Assembly (NCBI GenBank): GCA_963703015.1
Contig: OY969779.1
Coordinates: forward strand, 620,001 to 684,000
Direction: 5' to 3'
DNA length: 64,000 bases
From: Methanobacterium_B sp963703015
GTDB lineage: Archaea > Methanobacteriota > Methanobacteria > Methanobacteriales > Methanobacteriaceae
Positions within the stretch are counted from its first letter, which is position 1; the number at the start of each line of letters is the position of its first letter. The position numbers and the translations under genes were made by a program. Below the pieces are notes generated by a model. It did not search any database, was not told the DNA's origin, and was given only the letters and a program-made list of their open reading frames with translations. Shown piece by piece: positions 42,201 through 49,495 of this stretch.

Positions 42201-44580
42201 TTGGTCCTTTCACTGCTACCAAAAGAATCATATCATCGTTAAATCCTCTTCCCCCAGTGGTGGTTATGTAGAACGCTCCAGATTGTGATGAAGTTGTTGT
42301 ACTTTGTCCATTGGTAGTTGAAGGATTATTGGTTATGTGTAACTGGTTATTTCCACCAGAAACAAAATAATATGTATTATTTGGTCCCCCATCAGCATAT
42401 AATGTCCCATTTTTATTTGACATCAGTATGTAGATGTTTTGGTAGGTGGTTATGATGTTACTGACCACTTGTACGTAGTTGTTTTTTGTGAGGGTGATTC
42501 CACCTTCGCTGTTTGTTGCTGTTAAGCTGACTGTGTAATTGCCTGCTCCTGTGTAATTGTGTGTTGGGTTTTGTAAGGTGCTTGTATTTCCATCTCCAAA
42601 GTTCCATAACCATGAACTGATATTGTCTCCAATGGATGTGTCAGTGAAATGTGCTGTTAAACTGCCTACACCCCATGTTTTATCCACAGTGAAATTGGTT
42701 GCAGGTGGAGGATAGTAGTGAACAGCAATTAAATTGTAATTTAAAAGGGAACTGTTACCCAAATCATTACTTGAAGTTAAGTTGACTGAGTAATTTCCAG
42801 CTGTGGTATAAGTGTGTATTGGATTTTGTAATATGCTGGTTGTTCCATCACCAAAGTCCCATAACCATGAGGTGGGGTTGTTCTTTGATGTGTCATTGAA
42901 CTGCACTGTTAAAGGAACTACGCCCGCAACAGGGGTTGCAGTGAAGTTTGTAACTGGAGCAGTATCTTTAAATGCATATAATTTTCCATCGTTGCTTCTT
43001 ACATAAAGTGTTCCATCGGCTGAAATTGCAGGTGTGCTGTAAATCAGGTTTCCTGTTGTGTAATTCCATTTTAGTGTGCCGTTGGGATTTAATGCATAAA
43101 CTTTGTTGTCGTTATCTCCGAAGTAGATTGTTCCATCGGAACCTATGCACAGACTTCCATAGCTAGCAATATGACTTCCTGTAGTGTATGTCCATTTAAT
43201 GTTACCATATGGATCTAATGCATAAACATTGTTGTCATCTGCACCTAAATAGATGGTTCCATCATTTGCAATGGCCACAGAATTGGATATGTAACTATTT
43301 GTAGTTAAAGTCCATTTAAGTTCGCCATTTGGTGTTATTGCGTAGAGTTTGTGATCAGAACTTCCCACATAGATGGTTCCATCAGTACCTATTGTTGGGC
43401 CTGTAAAACTACCTATGTATCCTCCAGTGGTGTAATTCCATTTCTGAGTTCCATCAGGGTTTATTGCATATAATGTACCATCCATGCATCCAAAATACAA
43501 AGTTCCATCTGTACCTATTGCTGGTGGTCCATTTAAAACTCCTTCTGCCCTATATGTCCATTTAACATTACCATTAGAATCTAATGCGTATAAATTTCGG
43601 TCATAACAACCCATATATACTGTCCCATCTGCACCAATGGACACTTGTCCATATATTGCATTTGGAGCTGTGAAGTTCCATTTTTGAGTTCCGTCAGGAT
43701 TTAAAGCGTATAGAACGTAGTTCTGGCTTCCAAGGTATATGGTGCCATCTGCTCCAATTACTGCAGAAGCTGTTACACTGAATCCACCGGTACTTGGCAT
43801 GTAAAACTGCCATTTTTGGGTTCCGTTTGGATAATAAGCAATTAAGGATTGGGTAGAAAAGCTTGGGACATATATTGTTCCATCAGAACCTATTGTTGGG
43901 CTGGAGAAAGATGTTCCATTGTTACCAGTAGTCCAAATTAAAGTGTTGGATTTAGGTCCTTGATAACTTGATTGTCCCTTGGTGTCTGTGGCTGTTCCAC
44001 TTCCTATAACATAGTTTACCACGTATAATGGACTCCAATTTCCTGCTGCGTCTTGTGCAGCGTATCGGAGTGTTGTTGTTTTATCTATAGTTATTTGTCC
44101 GTTGTATGTGATTTTTGTGGTGCTTGTTTTTGGATCTGTTGTGTCGTTGGTGTAGTATATTGAATTGTTTGGATCGTTGGTTGTTAGTGTTACTGTTTGG
44201 GTTTTAGTGTATGTTCCCCCATTTATATTGTTAGTAACGCTCGGAGTAGCTGTTGTTATATAATTTGTCTGTGTGAGTGTGCTGCTTCCAGCGTCGTTAG
44301 CTGCTATTAGTGTTACGTTGTAGCTTCCAGATTTGGTGTAGCTGTGTGTTGGATTTTGATCTGTTGATGTTCCACTGTCTCCAAAGTCCCAGTTCCAACT
44401 GGTTGGATTATTAGTGGATGTATCGTTAAATTGTACAGCCAATGGTGCACTTCCATGAGTTACGTTACTTGTGAAGTTAGTAACTGGTGCATCTGCTGCA
44501 CTTACGGCTCCTGCTCCTGAAATACAGAAAAAAAGAGCAAAAACCATCAATAAGATTAATTTTTCCCTATTCCTAAACAA
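36241..44580 (-). CDS. giant secreted surface protein: PKD, PQQ-like propeller, beta-helix and chitobiase-type modules
   Basis: The 2779-residue exported protein starts at TTG 44580, with GGGGG six bases upstream, and has a signal peptide of about 28 residues. Approximate modules: PKD 31-110; chitobiase-C-terminal type 113-190; PQQ-like propeller 205-537, with eight DGTxY repeats; PKD 540-625 and 627-710; unassigned domain 713-930; PKD 932-1018 and 1017-1098; two chitobiase-type 1104-1265; PKD 1270-1352; beta-helix 1355-1640 followed by Ig-like domains to 1825; beta-helix 1833-2060 with Ig-like to 2170; two PKD 2173-2340; four chitobiase-type 2343-2670; SbsA-like Ig 2673-2779. No membrane anchor or pseudomurein-binding repeat is visible at the C-terminus, so attachment is unknown. 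It is probably an adhesin-like or cell-surface structural protein. Asn-x-Ser/Thr sequons are abundant. Confidence 0.93.
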   Translation of the reverse strand: MFRNREKLILLMVFALFFCISGAGAVSAADAPVTNFTSNVTHGSAPLAVQFNDTSTNNPTSWNWDFGDSGTSTDQNPTHSYTKSGSYNVTLIAANDAGSSTLTQTNYITTATPSVTNNINGGTYTKTQTVTLTTNDPNNSIYYTNDTTDPKTSTTKITYNGQITIDKTTTLRYAAQDAAGNWSPLYVVNYVIGSGTATDTKGQSSYQGPKSNTLIWTTGNNGTSFSSPTIGSDGTIYVPSFSTQSLIAYYPNGTQKWQFYMPSTGGFSVTASAVIGADGTIYLGSQNYVLYALNPDGTQKWNFTAPNAIYGQVSIGADGTVYMGCYDRNLYALDSNGNVKWTYRAEGVLNGPPAIGTDGTLYFGCMDGTLYAINPDGTQKWNYTTGGYIGSFTGPTIGTDGTIYVGSSDHKLYAITPNGELKWTLTTNSYISNSVAIANDGTIYLGADDNNVYALDPYGNIKWTYTTGSHIASYGSLCIGSDGTIYFGDNDNKVYALNPNGTLKWNYTTGNLIYSTPAISADGTLYVRSNDGKLYAFKDTAPVTNFTATPVAGVVPLTVQFNDTSKNNPTSWLWDFGDGTTSILQNPIHTYTTAGNYSVNLTSSNDLGNSSLLNYNLIAVHYYPPPATNFTVDKTWGVGSLTAHFTDTSIGDNISSWLWNFGDGNTSTLQNPTHNYTGAGNYTVSLTATNSEGGITLTKNNYVQVVSNIITTYQNIYILMSNKNGTLYADGGPNNTYYFVSGGNNQLHITNNPSTTNGQSTTTSSQSGAFYITTTGGRGFNDDMILLVAVKGPISDDFAVNIVSNGYVWNATGSAPSVYNYVNGVLNETFTKADFIYGPQVLRPASSNMMAIYNGQNTTDPSTAMYLMFIDLKVGDISKTLNAAAINGGAAMVQYTFTGLETQASFDAYSWASGYHLKWSNDASSGYNVQGIPKPVPGFSTDVTNGDAPLTVQFNDQSTGNITGYAWDFNNDGIVDSTVQNPSWTYSKPGTYTVTEIVTGPGGSKTLIKTDLITVNWTVPVANFTANATKGASPLTVKFTDTSSNNPTSWLWDFGDGSTSTDENPTHTYSTLGNYTVTLIATNAAGSSTLTQNSYINVFNGTAPSVNATPDQGSYNQDQNVSLSSDQPDAVIYYTTDGSDPTDSNNTNRVPYSNPIPISNTSVLNFAAVNNGGVWSSRYQKTYVIDKSIPFVTASPLGGLYTTHQTVTLTGGDGDTAAKVYYTTDGTDPKTSGTSNIYTSPISIGSTTTLRYIAVDGASNWSPEYTEMYDLESPVANFTANTTKGTSPLTVKFTDTSSNNPTSWLWDFGDGTTSNEENPTHTYMKSGIYNVSLTATNEIGNSILSKNNLITVLLNDVYVSPTGSDTTGDGTNTNPFATIKNSLNLVTDGGTIHLQSGTYTTNFVPITITKNITFLGENPNTTVINGTGRIFIVSSGVTLNLLNLSLTNATSDTGGAIYCNNSSSILNVTNCNFLGNNANNGAAIYNMGMITLDSCNFAGNTGSSSGAALYNTGKATVNNCIFTGNKVNAYGTVYNTGNLTISSCSFMNNIVSSGGALYNTGNSTVTGCSIVNNSASTGGAIYNSGSASNLTAHFNSFVNNRVTGSGVVYRSAGNVNAEYNWWGSNNSPSAQVYGTVDYTNWLYMTQTVNPITIPNGSIGTVTVSFNNACNGTNVTSIDPANGHIQDGTIVTFSSVLGTLNPVTAVTANGIASTIFTATGTQIKPITATTDNQALSTYINGMGTTISVVNVTIAKDGTTNLTATLTSVDGTSLAGKTVNFTINGNSYNVTTDSNGVANMNYTPHDIGVFNITASYAGDSTYGDSIKIGYLTVLLNDAYVSPTGNDASGDGTASNPYATIQNGLNNLISGGTLHIMPGTYVGTGNSGLTITKNVNFIGTSPVNTIINGQTLNTIFTINTGLNVTLTNLYFTYCRGANGGAIYSSGNLNVNNCVFNANTATTKGGAIYNTGTLTVNNSTFIFNAATSNHGGAIFNQGTLNINNSIFSGNTANMNGGAIFSQGTMNLHFNSFANNRAATGSTIYSSSGNVNAENNWWGTNNSPTNQIYGTVDYSNWIYMTITINPTTIVNGTTSSVTVNFNNIYNGTDVNTINPISGYIPDGTTVNFSSIFGTFNPVTSTTINGIATTIFTATNILNGNITATTDSQVVSAIINVIYSAPAANFTADNTNGTAPQTVKFSDLSTGNITNYYWDFGDGITSTDANPTHVYSTPGTYTVTLTVTGPGGSSTETFTNYVTVNLAAPVCNFTVNSTSGIAPESVQFTDKSTGNVTSYAWDFNNDGVIDSTLQNPVWTYSAAGVYSVSETVTGPGGSSTETFTNYINISPDTTTPVVNSNVPNGLYNSKQTVTLKATDNKDPNPKIYYTTDGSTPTNMNTLYTAPIEISKEGTTVLRFIAVDMAGNISNFGSNIYTLDTTAPTANVSVKTGLYNKTQTVTLTMSENGNIYYTLNGTTPTTASTKYTGPVSITATTTLKYLAIDLVGNSSPIYTETYTIDKIAPTANNTVKGGLYNTTKTVKLTMDKAGTIYYTLNGTTPTENSSNYTGPITVNSTTTLKYLAVDLAGNKSPVYTETYTIDKKAPTTAANINSGIYNTTKTVKLSVNKAGTIYYTLNGKTPTTSSTKYTGPISIKSTSTLKFFAVDLAGNKSPVYTKTYTIDKTAPKPVKTTPGQYTKNVSLKTLITIKFSEKISKGTNFSKIYLKNISTGKIAKSTVTSIKGNTVTIKMTVSRLSLNNYQVYIPTSAVRDTAGNNNSKYVLNFKTSKY
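40649..40758 (-). repeat. near-identical PKD-coding DNA repeat, copy 1
   Basis: Positions 40649-40758 align without gaps to 41411-41520 with three mismatches by eye in 110 bases. Both encode the same stretch of two PKD modules of the giant gene, pointing to a recent duplication or gene conversion. Confidence 0.85.
41411..41520 (-). repeat. near-identical PKD-coding DNA repeat, copy 2
   Basis: Partner of 40649-40758 (107 of 110 bases identical by eye), about 760 bases away in the same gene. The other PKD modules of the gene are much more divergent. Confidence 0.85.
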
Positions 44581-44633
44581 TTTTAACCCCCTATCAATTT
44601 TTTAATCACGTCGATATTCATGATCTTAAAAAC

Positions 44634-44641
44634 TATTTAAA
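44634..44641 (-). promoter_or_regulatory. TATA box of the giant surface-protein gene
   Basis: The minus strand reads TTTAAATA about 55-60 bases before the TTG start, giving a predicted transcript start near 44610 and a leader with the SD GGGGG. Confidence 0.5.
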
Positions 44642-45002
44642 GATCAAACATTATGTTGATCAAATTGAATATAAAAACATATCGCTAAAAAGACGATTTA
44701 AATCTGTTAAAATGCCGTATAAACCTTAATTGTTGTGAAAATTAGCACAAAAAAGATTTCAAAATGTAGCATAAAACATATCAGATTTCTTTTGCAAAGA
44801 AATAAAAATTAAAACATAGAATATGCTCTATTAACACTCCACCCCTTGAATCTAGGAGGTATGGATATAAAAATTAGCTTAAATCATTTTTTTATGTTGA
44901 TGGTGACACCATTTCGTTGCCGTATATTTGAAATTGAAAACTAAAGATTCATAAACATATAAAATTGGTGATTTCCAAAACCAACAACTTATATTTGATA
45001 AT
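44642..45002. other. AT-rich divergent intergenic region
   Basis: About 360 bases between the giant gene and the ThiN-HIT operon. A 27-codon plus-strand reading at 44861 sits directly on a GGAGGT but has no protein-like features. No RNA gene is recognised. Promoters for both directions must lie here. Confidence 0.4.
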
Positions 45003-46118
45003 GTGAAAATATTGACTATGGATCATATTGAAGAGATAGAAAAGGTTAAAGAAGGAGCATCCATCCTGGAGAAATCTTCAGAGTTTGCCATTATCATTCC
45101 AGAAGTTCACAGTAATCTTGTTATGGCATTGGAAAATGCTGAAAAAATTGAGGAAGTCGTTGGAATTCCAGGGAGAATTACCAACTTAAATGGGATGCCA
45201 AAAACAGTGAGCAACCCTGACTTTTTAAAAACATCACACATGGCCAGACTTGCGCTTAGCATGATGAAACACGACCCATCCCTTAGAAGTGCCATTAACA
45301 TCAAATACGATCCCCTGATTCTTGAAATTTGCGAAAAATTGGGACTCAAAATTTCTTCCTACGACAGGGCCTACGAACCAGATGCAGTTCGTAAAGTTGA
45401 AGGCGGTACCATTCCTTGGGGTGTTGAAGAAGCAATCGAAAGAATTGATGATATTCCCGATGTTATTTACCATGAAGGTGCCTGGGGAAAGGAACCCATG
45501 ATCTGCATAGTTGGTTCTGATGCAGTTGAACTAGCTGAAATGGCAGTTTGTATAGCAAGACTTTACAAGGTAGAAAAGAACAGTAAAGTTAAGGTTAAAC
45601 CAACCATACCCTCTGAATCTAACACAGTATTATTTGCTTCTTCAAGGAAGAAATGGAAGGATTCAAAACCCATTGATGGTTGCATATTTTGTTCAATAGT
45701 TGATGGCAATCCAGAAGTAAAAGAAAAGGTCTTATACAATGATGGTAAAAACATGGTACTAATGAATTTGTACCCTTACAACAGGGGGCATCTTGAAGTA
45801 TTGCCAGTTAAACATTACACAGACCTTAATGAGTTGAGTACTGAAGAGATAAAAGACTTATTCATCATTGTTCAACGAACAATTTCATTAATTAGAGATG
45901 TTATTAAACCCGACGGAATAAATGTGGGGATTAACCTAGGGGAAGCAGCTGGAGCAAGTATTGAACATCTCCATATTCATATTGTGCCTAGATTTAAATA
46001 TGAATCAGGGTTCATGGAAACCACTGCTAATACCAGAATTATTGAAGAGGATATTGATGTTATGTATTCTAAATTCATTGAAAAACTGGACATTTTACAT
46101 TTTGAGGAATCATTATGA
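45003..46118 (+). CDS. ThiN domain-HIT domain fusion protein
   Basis: The 371-residue protein joins two known domains. Residues about 20-195 are a ThiN domain (thiamine-phosphate synthase type, otherwise fused to ThiD or to an HTH in ThiR): EFAIIIPEVHSNLVMALENA, VGIPGRI, SHMARLALSMMKHDPSLRSA, NIKYDP, PWGVEEAI, PDVIYHEGAWGKEPMI. Residues about 225-345 are a HIT hydrolase/transferase domain with CIFCSIVDG, YNRGHLEVLPVKHY and the histidine triad HLHIHIVPRF at about 320. Both domains look complete. It overlaps the next gene by ATGA. The role is unknown: possibly a nucleotide-related reaction sensed or completed by the ThiN part. Confidence 0.85.
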   Translation: MKILTMDHIEEIEKVKEGASILEKSSEFAIIIPEVHSNLVMALENAEKIEEVVGIPGRITNLNGMPKTVSNPDFLKTSHMARLALSMMKHDPSLRSAINIKYDPLILEICEKLGLKISSYDRAYEPDAVRKVEGGTIPWGVEEAIERIDDIPDVIYHEGAWGKEPMICIVGSDAVELAEMAVCIARLYKVEKNSKVKVKPTIPSESNTVLFASSRKKWKDSKPIDGCIFCSIVDGNPEVKEKVLYNDGKNMVLMNLYPYNRGHLEVLPVKHYTDLNELSTEEIKDLFIIVQRTISLIRDVIKPDGINVGINLGEAAGASIEHLHIHIVPRFKYESGFMETTANTRIIEEDIDVMYSKFIEKLDILHFEESL

Positions 46119-47122
46119 AGTATGATATGTACAACGAAGTTCAGGAACAGCCCAAATCATTGGCCGAAACTCTGAAAGAAGAAAAGAATCATATGGTTGA
46201 GATTGCACAGAAATTGAAGGATACCGACAAAATATACTTAGTTGGATGTGGAAGCTCTCTTTCCACCTGTTACTCGGCCCGTGATGCACTAGGATTTTTA
46301 TCAGATAGAAATATTGAAGTACACACAGGCTATGAATTTGTACATCATAAAAATCTTCAACAATCCAATTCAGCACTGATTACCACTTCACAGTCTGGAG
46401 AAACTGCAGATACCCTTGCAGCACTTCGAAGAGCAAAAAAAGAAGGCATTTACACCATTTCAATCACTAACGAACCGGATAGTAGTATGATGAAGGAAGC
46501 TAATGAGGCTGTTTTAACAAGGTGCGGTAGAGAAACTGCCATACTTGGAACAAAAACCTACATGACCCAACTTCTTTGTTTGTATGAAATCCTGTTCTCA
46601 ATGGACGGATCAGAAGAATCAACTAAGATCATAGAAGATCTGGATAAGATACCGTCAATTGCCCAGAAACTGGTTGAAACTACAGAAGAACCCAACAGGG
46701 AACTGGCCAAACAGTACATGGATGATGATATATTTTACTGCATGGGCAGTGGTCCGAACTTTGGTTTGGCCTACAAAATTGCCATGACCATGTTAATGGA
46801 AGGTGCCTTGAAACATGCCTGTCCACTTTACTCTGGAGAGTTCAGACATGGTTTAATTGAAAGGGCAGAAAAAGATGTTCCAATAATATTTTTAGACGCA
46901 GGATTTCCTGGCGATGAATTAACCAACAAATCCATAGAATTTTCGAATAAAATAGGTGTTAAAACCATCACATTTAATATGGGAGATTTCTCAGACATCC
47001 ATCCATTACTATCCCCATTCATACTAGTTATCCCTGTAGAATGGTTCATATACTACCTATCCCATTACAGTGGGGAAGATCCTGGAAGCACCAGGCACAT
47101 AGGTAAAGTAAGATACGATTGA
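46115..47122 (+). CDS. double-SIS sugar isomerase/deglycase-like protein
   Basis: The 335-residue protein has two SIS domains like the isomerase half of GlmS but no glutaminase domain. Domain 1 has YLVGCGSSLSTCYSARDALG and TTSQSGETADTLAALRRAKK; a linker with RETAILGTKTYMTQLLCLYE follows. Domain 2 has GSGPNFGLAYKIAMTMLMEG and LYSGEFRHGLIERAEKDVP. The EFRHG segment resembles FrlB/AgaS-type deglycases and deaminases more than GlmS (ELKHGP). It would act on a phosphorylated amino sugar or glycated amine. Coupled by four-base overlap to the ThiN-HIT gene; no partner sugar kinase is nearby. Confidence 0.85.
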   Translation: MKYDMYNEVQEQPKSLAETLKEEKNHMVEIAQKLKDTDKIYLVGCGSSLSTCYSARDALGFLSDRNIEVHTGYEFVHHKNLQQSNSALITTSQSGETADTLAALRRAKKEGIYTISITNEPDSSMMKEANEAVLTRCGRETAILGTKTYMTQLLCLYEILFSMDGSEESTKIIEDLDKIPSIAQKLVETTEEPNRELAKQYMDDDIFYCMGSGPNFGLAYKIAMTMLMEGALKHACPLYSGEFRHGLIERAEKDVPIIFLDAGFPGDELTNKSIEFSNKIGVKTITFNMGDFSDIHPLLSPFILVIPVEWFIYYLSHYSGEDPGSTRHIGKVRYD

Positions 47123-47223
47123 TGTATCAAATCAATATTTTTTTTTAAATTTATTTTAATAAATTAGTTTGAGCAGAGCTTTAAACAAAAAAAAAGAGAT
47201 TGTAATTATAAAAAGGAATAAAT

Positions 47224-47682
47224 TTAGTCAACCTTGACTTCGAAGTTGTTTTCTTCCATTGGTGTTTCTACTATTTTTGGAATGGTTACCGATAGTACTC
47301 CACCTTCAAACTTGGCCATTGTGTTGTTAATGTCCAGGCCTGCTGGTAGTGAAATTTTTCTCTCAATGATTTCACTGTACCTTTCCCTCGCTAAATAGTT
47401 CTTATCAGCTTCGGTTTCGTCTTTATAATCAGCTGTGAGTTCTATGGAGCTTTCTGTTATGTCTATTTTAATTTTTTCCCTTTCAATACCCGGAAGATCA
47501 ACTCTTACAACCACAGTTTCATCTTCGTCTAAAATATCTACTGCTGGCTTTACCATGGTGCTTGGGGTGTTTTTTGGTGTGTTTGAAATGTAGCCATCCA
47601 CCATGTCACCAATTTCCCTTTGTTTTTCAAGTAGGGTGGTGTAAATATCGTTAAATACCTCTTCTGCATCATTTCTTTTCAT
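47224..47682 (-). CDS. Hsp20/alpha-crystallin small heat-shock protein
   Basis: The 152-residue chaperone has an alpha-crystallin domain from about residue 45 to 140: VDILDEDETVVVRVDLPGIE at the start, SSIELTADYKDE, a strand with the YSEIIERKISLPAGLD motif, and FEGGVLSVTIPK at the end. The N-terminal part is helical. It binds unfolded proteins without ATP. Its start overlaps the end of the Nog1-type GTPase gene by 14 bases, so the two are probably translated from one mRNA. Confidence 0.93.
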   Translation of the reverse strand: MKRNDAEEVFNDIYTTLLEKQREIGDMVDGYISNTPKNTPSTMVKPAVDILDEDETVVVRVDLPGIEREKIKIDITESSIELTADYKDETEADKNYLARERYSEIIERKISLPAGLDINNTMAKFEGGVLSVTIPKIVETPMEENNFEVKVD

Positions 47683-48658
47683 TCTTTAATTCCTCCATCT
47701 TGGTAATTAATTCAGAAACGCCTATGCCTTCAACAGCTGATAGTTTGATGGGGTTTTCAAGCTGTTCAATGTATTTATCTACTTGGGTGGTGTCTTCAAC
47801 CAGATCCATCTTGTTAAAAACACACTGAATAGGGGTGTTAAAAATATTTTTTATTCCATTGTACAGGCTCATTTGACTTTCAAGTGGAAATCCTGATGTT
47901 TCTGAAGCATCGAATATGTAAAATACCAGATCTGCAAGGTGTTCCAGTGCAACCATGGCATTCAATTCAATTTCATTCATGTCGTCCACTGGCCTGTCAA
48001 GAAGTCCTGGAGTGTCAATGAATTGGTAGGGCATCCATTTATGTTCTATGTGTCCTATTTGTATTCCAGTAGTTGTGAATGGATAATCAGCTACTTTGGG
48101 TTCTGCTGATGTTAACTGTCTAAGTAGGGTGGATTTACCCACATTTGGAAATCCTGCTATAACTGCAGTGGTTGCATCGAAGTCAATGGTTGGCATGTTC
48201 TTGAGTTTCTGCTTTGCAAAATCCAGGAAATGTAGTTCATCTTCAATTCTGTAAACAACAGATGCTAACCTTCCAAAAGCCTCTTTCCTAACATTTGATG
48301 CATTTTCAGGACTTGTTCTTCTCATTTTAAAGACATATTGATTTTCAAATTTTGCTATTAATTCAGAAGCCCATTTAAGAGCTCCTAATGATTTTTTAAA
48401 TTGGTCCACACCCACAACTACATCGATGTAGTCCTGGTAGAACATGTGAAGATCTTCTACCCTTGGAACCTTTTCAATGATGTTGTTGAAGGTTTCCTGA
48501 GTTACTTGACATGCTGTCTTGATCCTGGCCTCTTCAGTTTTTTTTGACTTCTGATGGCGAGGGATTTTAGAACCCCTTACCTTGTTCGCTGCCTTTTTAG
48601 CCCTGCTGAAACTTTTATCAAGAACTTCTTCGGGAGTGGGAATAGTTGGTATAAACAT
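47669..48658 (-). CDS. Nog1-type ribosome-associated GTPase
   Basis: This 329-residue Obg-family GTPase belongs to the Nog1 group acting in large-subunit assembly. The N-terminal half is helical, with VPRVEDLHMFYQDYIDVVVG and FGRLASVVYRIEDELHFLD. The G domain begins with the P-loop VIAGFPNVGKSTLLRQLTSA at about residue 166; G2/G3 are YPFTTTGIQIGH and FIDTPGLLDRP; G4 is FNKMDL. The gene is shorter than eukaryotic Nog1, as usual in archaea. It leads the pair with Hsp20. A 213-base gap follows upstream with no gene seen. Confidence 0.92.
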   Translation of the reverse strand: MFIPTIPTPEEVLDKSFSRAKKAANKVRGSKIPRHQKSKKTEEARIKTACQVTQETFNNIIEKVPRVEDLHMFYQDYIDVVVGVDQFKKSLGALKWASELIAKFENQYVFKMRRTSPENASNVRKEAFGRLASVVYRIEDELHFLDFAKQKLKNMPTIDFDATTAVIAGFPNVGKSTLLRQLTSAEPKVADYPFTTTGIQIGHIEHKWMPYQFIDTPGLLDRPVDDMNEIELNAMVALEHLADLVFYIFDASETSGFPLESQMSLYNGIKNIFNTPIQCVFNKMDLVEDTTQVDKYIEQLENPIKLSAVEGIGVSELITKMEELKNEKK

Positions 48659-48871
48659 TTGATCACTTTTTTTTAATTAATTAGTTAAGATTGGTTATAT
48701 TATGATTAAATTTTGGATATAATAATCACGAATTTTTATCTATGTTCATCAATGTTAAAAATAAATAGAAACCGATACCCATTATTTAGTTTTCATTTAT
48801 ATATTAAACTTCCTTTCAATTGTCCTAAAAAAAATGAGATCAGTGAAGTTGTCACCAAATTTTAATGGTGT

Positions 48872-49447
48872 TCATTTGGCTTTTAGATTCTCTTCAAATA
48901 TTTCTGATGAAAATTTGTATATCTTCACATCATTACTTAACCAGCATTCAGGACTGAGTCCTGCTTTGTTACATGTGTTTGAGAGAAATTCTTCCTTATT
49001 CCAACCCCAATCTGTTGCTACTTGTGGTAAAAGCAAACCCCGGTAGGGTCCACTTTCAACTATGAGTCCATCTTCACCTATTATGATGTTATCCAGATAC
49101 TCCGTTGGATCATCAACATGGATGAGTTCGGGTTTGGTGAGTACACTGAGTTCCAGTTCAATGTTTTCGAGTTCTTCTAGAGTCACGCAGTTAAACCTTG
49201 GATCTCGTACTGCAGCTGATATTGCTGCATCTACAACGGCATTTATTAATGGCATCACAGGTTCAGGGTAGCCAATGCATCCTCTCAAACAATTTTCCTT
49301 GTTTAGTGTGACGAACACTCCCATGTTTTCATGCATTAGGGTGTCTGTTGTTTCAGGTATGGGAATGACCCTTCCCTCTTTTAAATAAACAGTTATTGCT
49401 TCACGTGCTAATTTAACCAGAAATTGGCCTTGTTCTTCAGATAACAT
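48872..49447 (-). CDS. AMMECR1 domain protein (TIGR00296 family)
   Basis: This 191-residue protein is built of a single AMMECR1 domain with the signature NCLRGCIGYPEPVMPLINAV at about residue 53, then RDPRFNCVTLEELENIELEL and YRGLLLPQVATDWGWNKEEF. The family is found in archaea, eukaryotes and some bacteria; function is unestablished, though its strong conservation points to a basic role. It lies 49 bases upstream of nothing else on its strand but follows tldD (49 bases) on the minus strand, so it may be the second gene of that unit. Confidence 0.92.
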   Translation of the reverse strand: MLSEEQGQFLVKLAREAITVYLKEGRVIPIPETTDTLMHENMGVFVTLNKENCLRGCIGYPEPVMPLINAVVDAAISAAVRDPRFNCVTLEELENIELELSVLTKPELIHVDDPTEYLDNIIIGEDGLIVESGPYRGLLLPQVATDWGWNKEEFLSNTCNKAGLSPECWLSNDVKIYKFSSEIFEENLKAK

Positions 49448-49495
49448 GTTTTTTTCTCCTAAAAAAATTTAATTTTTTATGTTTCAAATTTAATT

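Noticed and set aside
36335..43166. Several plus-strand frames of 60-105 codons inside the giant gene
   Set aside because: They are shadows of the repetitive minus-strand coding sequence, with no starts or SD sites, and repeat with the module period.
36241..44580. Regular repeats as a possible CRISPR array
   Set aside because: Repeat units are 80-85 codons or about 41 codons long, in frame and protein-coding (PKD, chitobiase-type, PQQ blades). There are no short direct repeats with unique spacers and no cas genes.
44861..44944. 27-codon frame right after GGAGGT
   Set aside because: SD and ATG are directly adjacent (no spacing), the composition is not protein-like, and it lies in a divergent promoter region.
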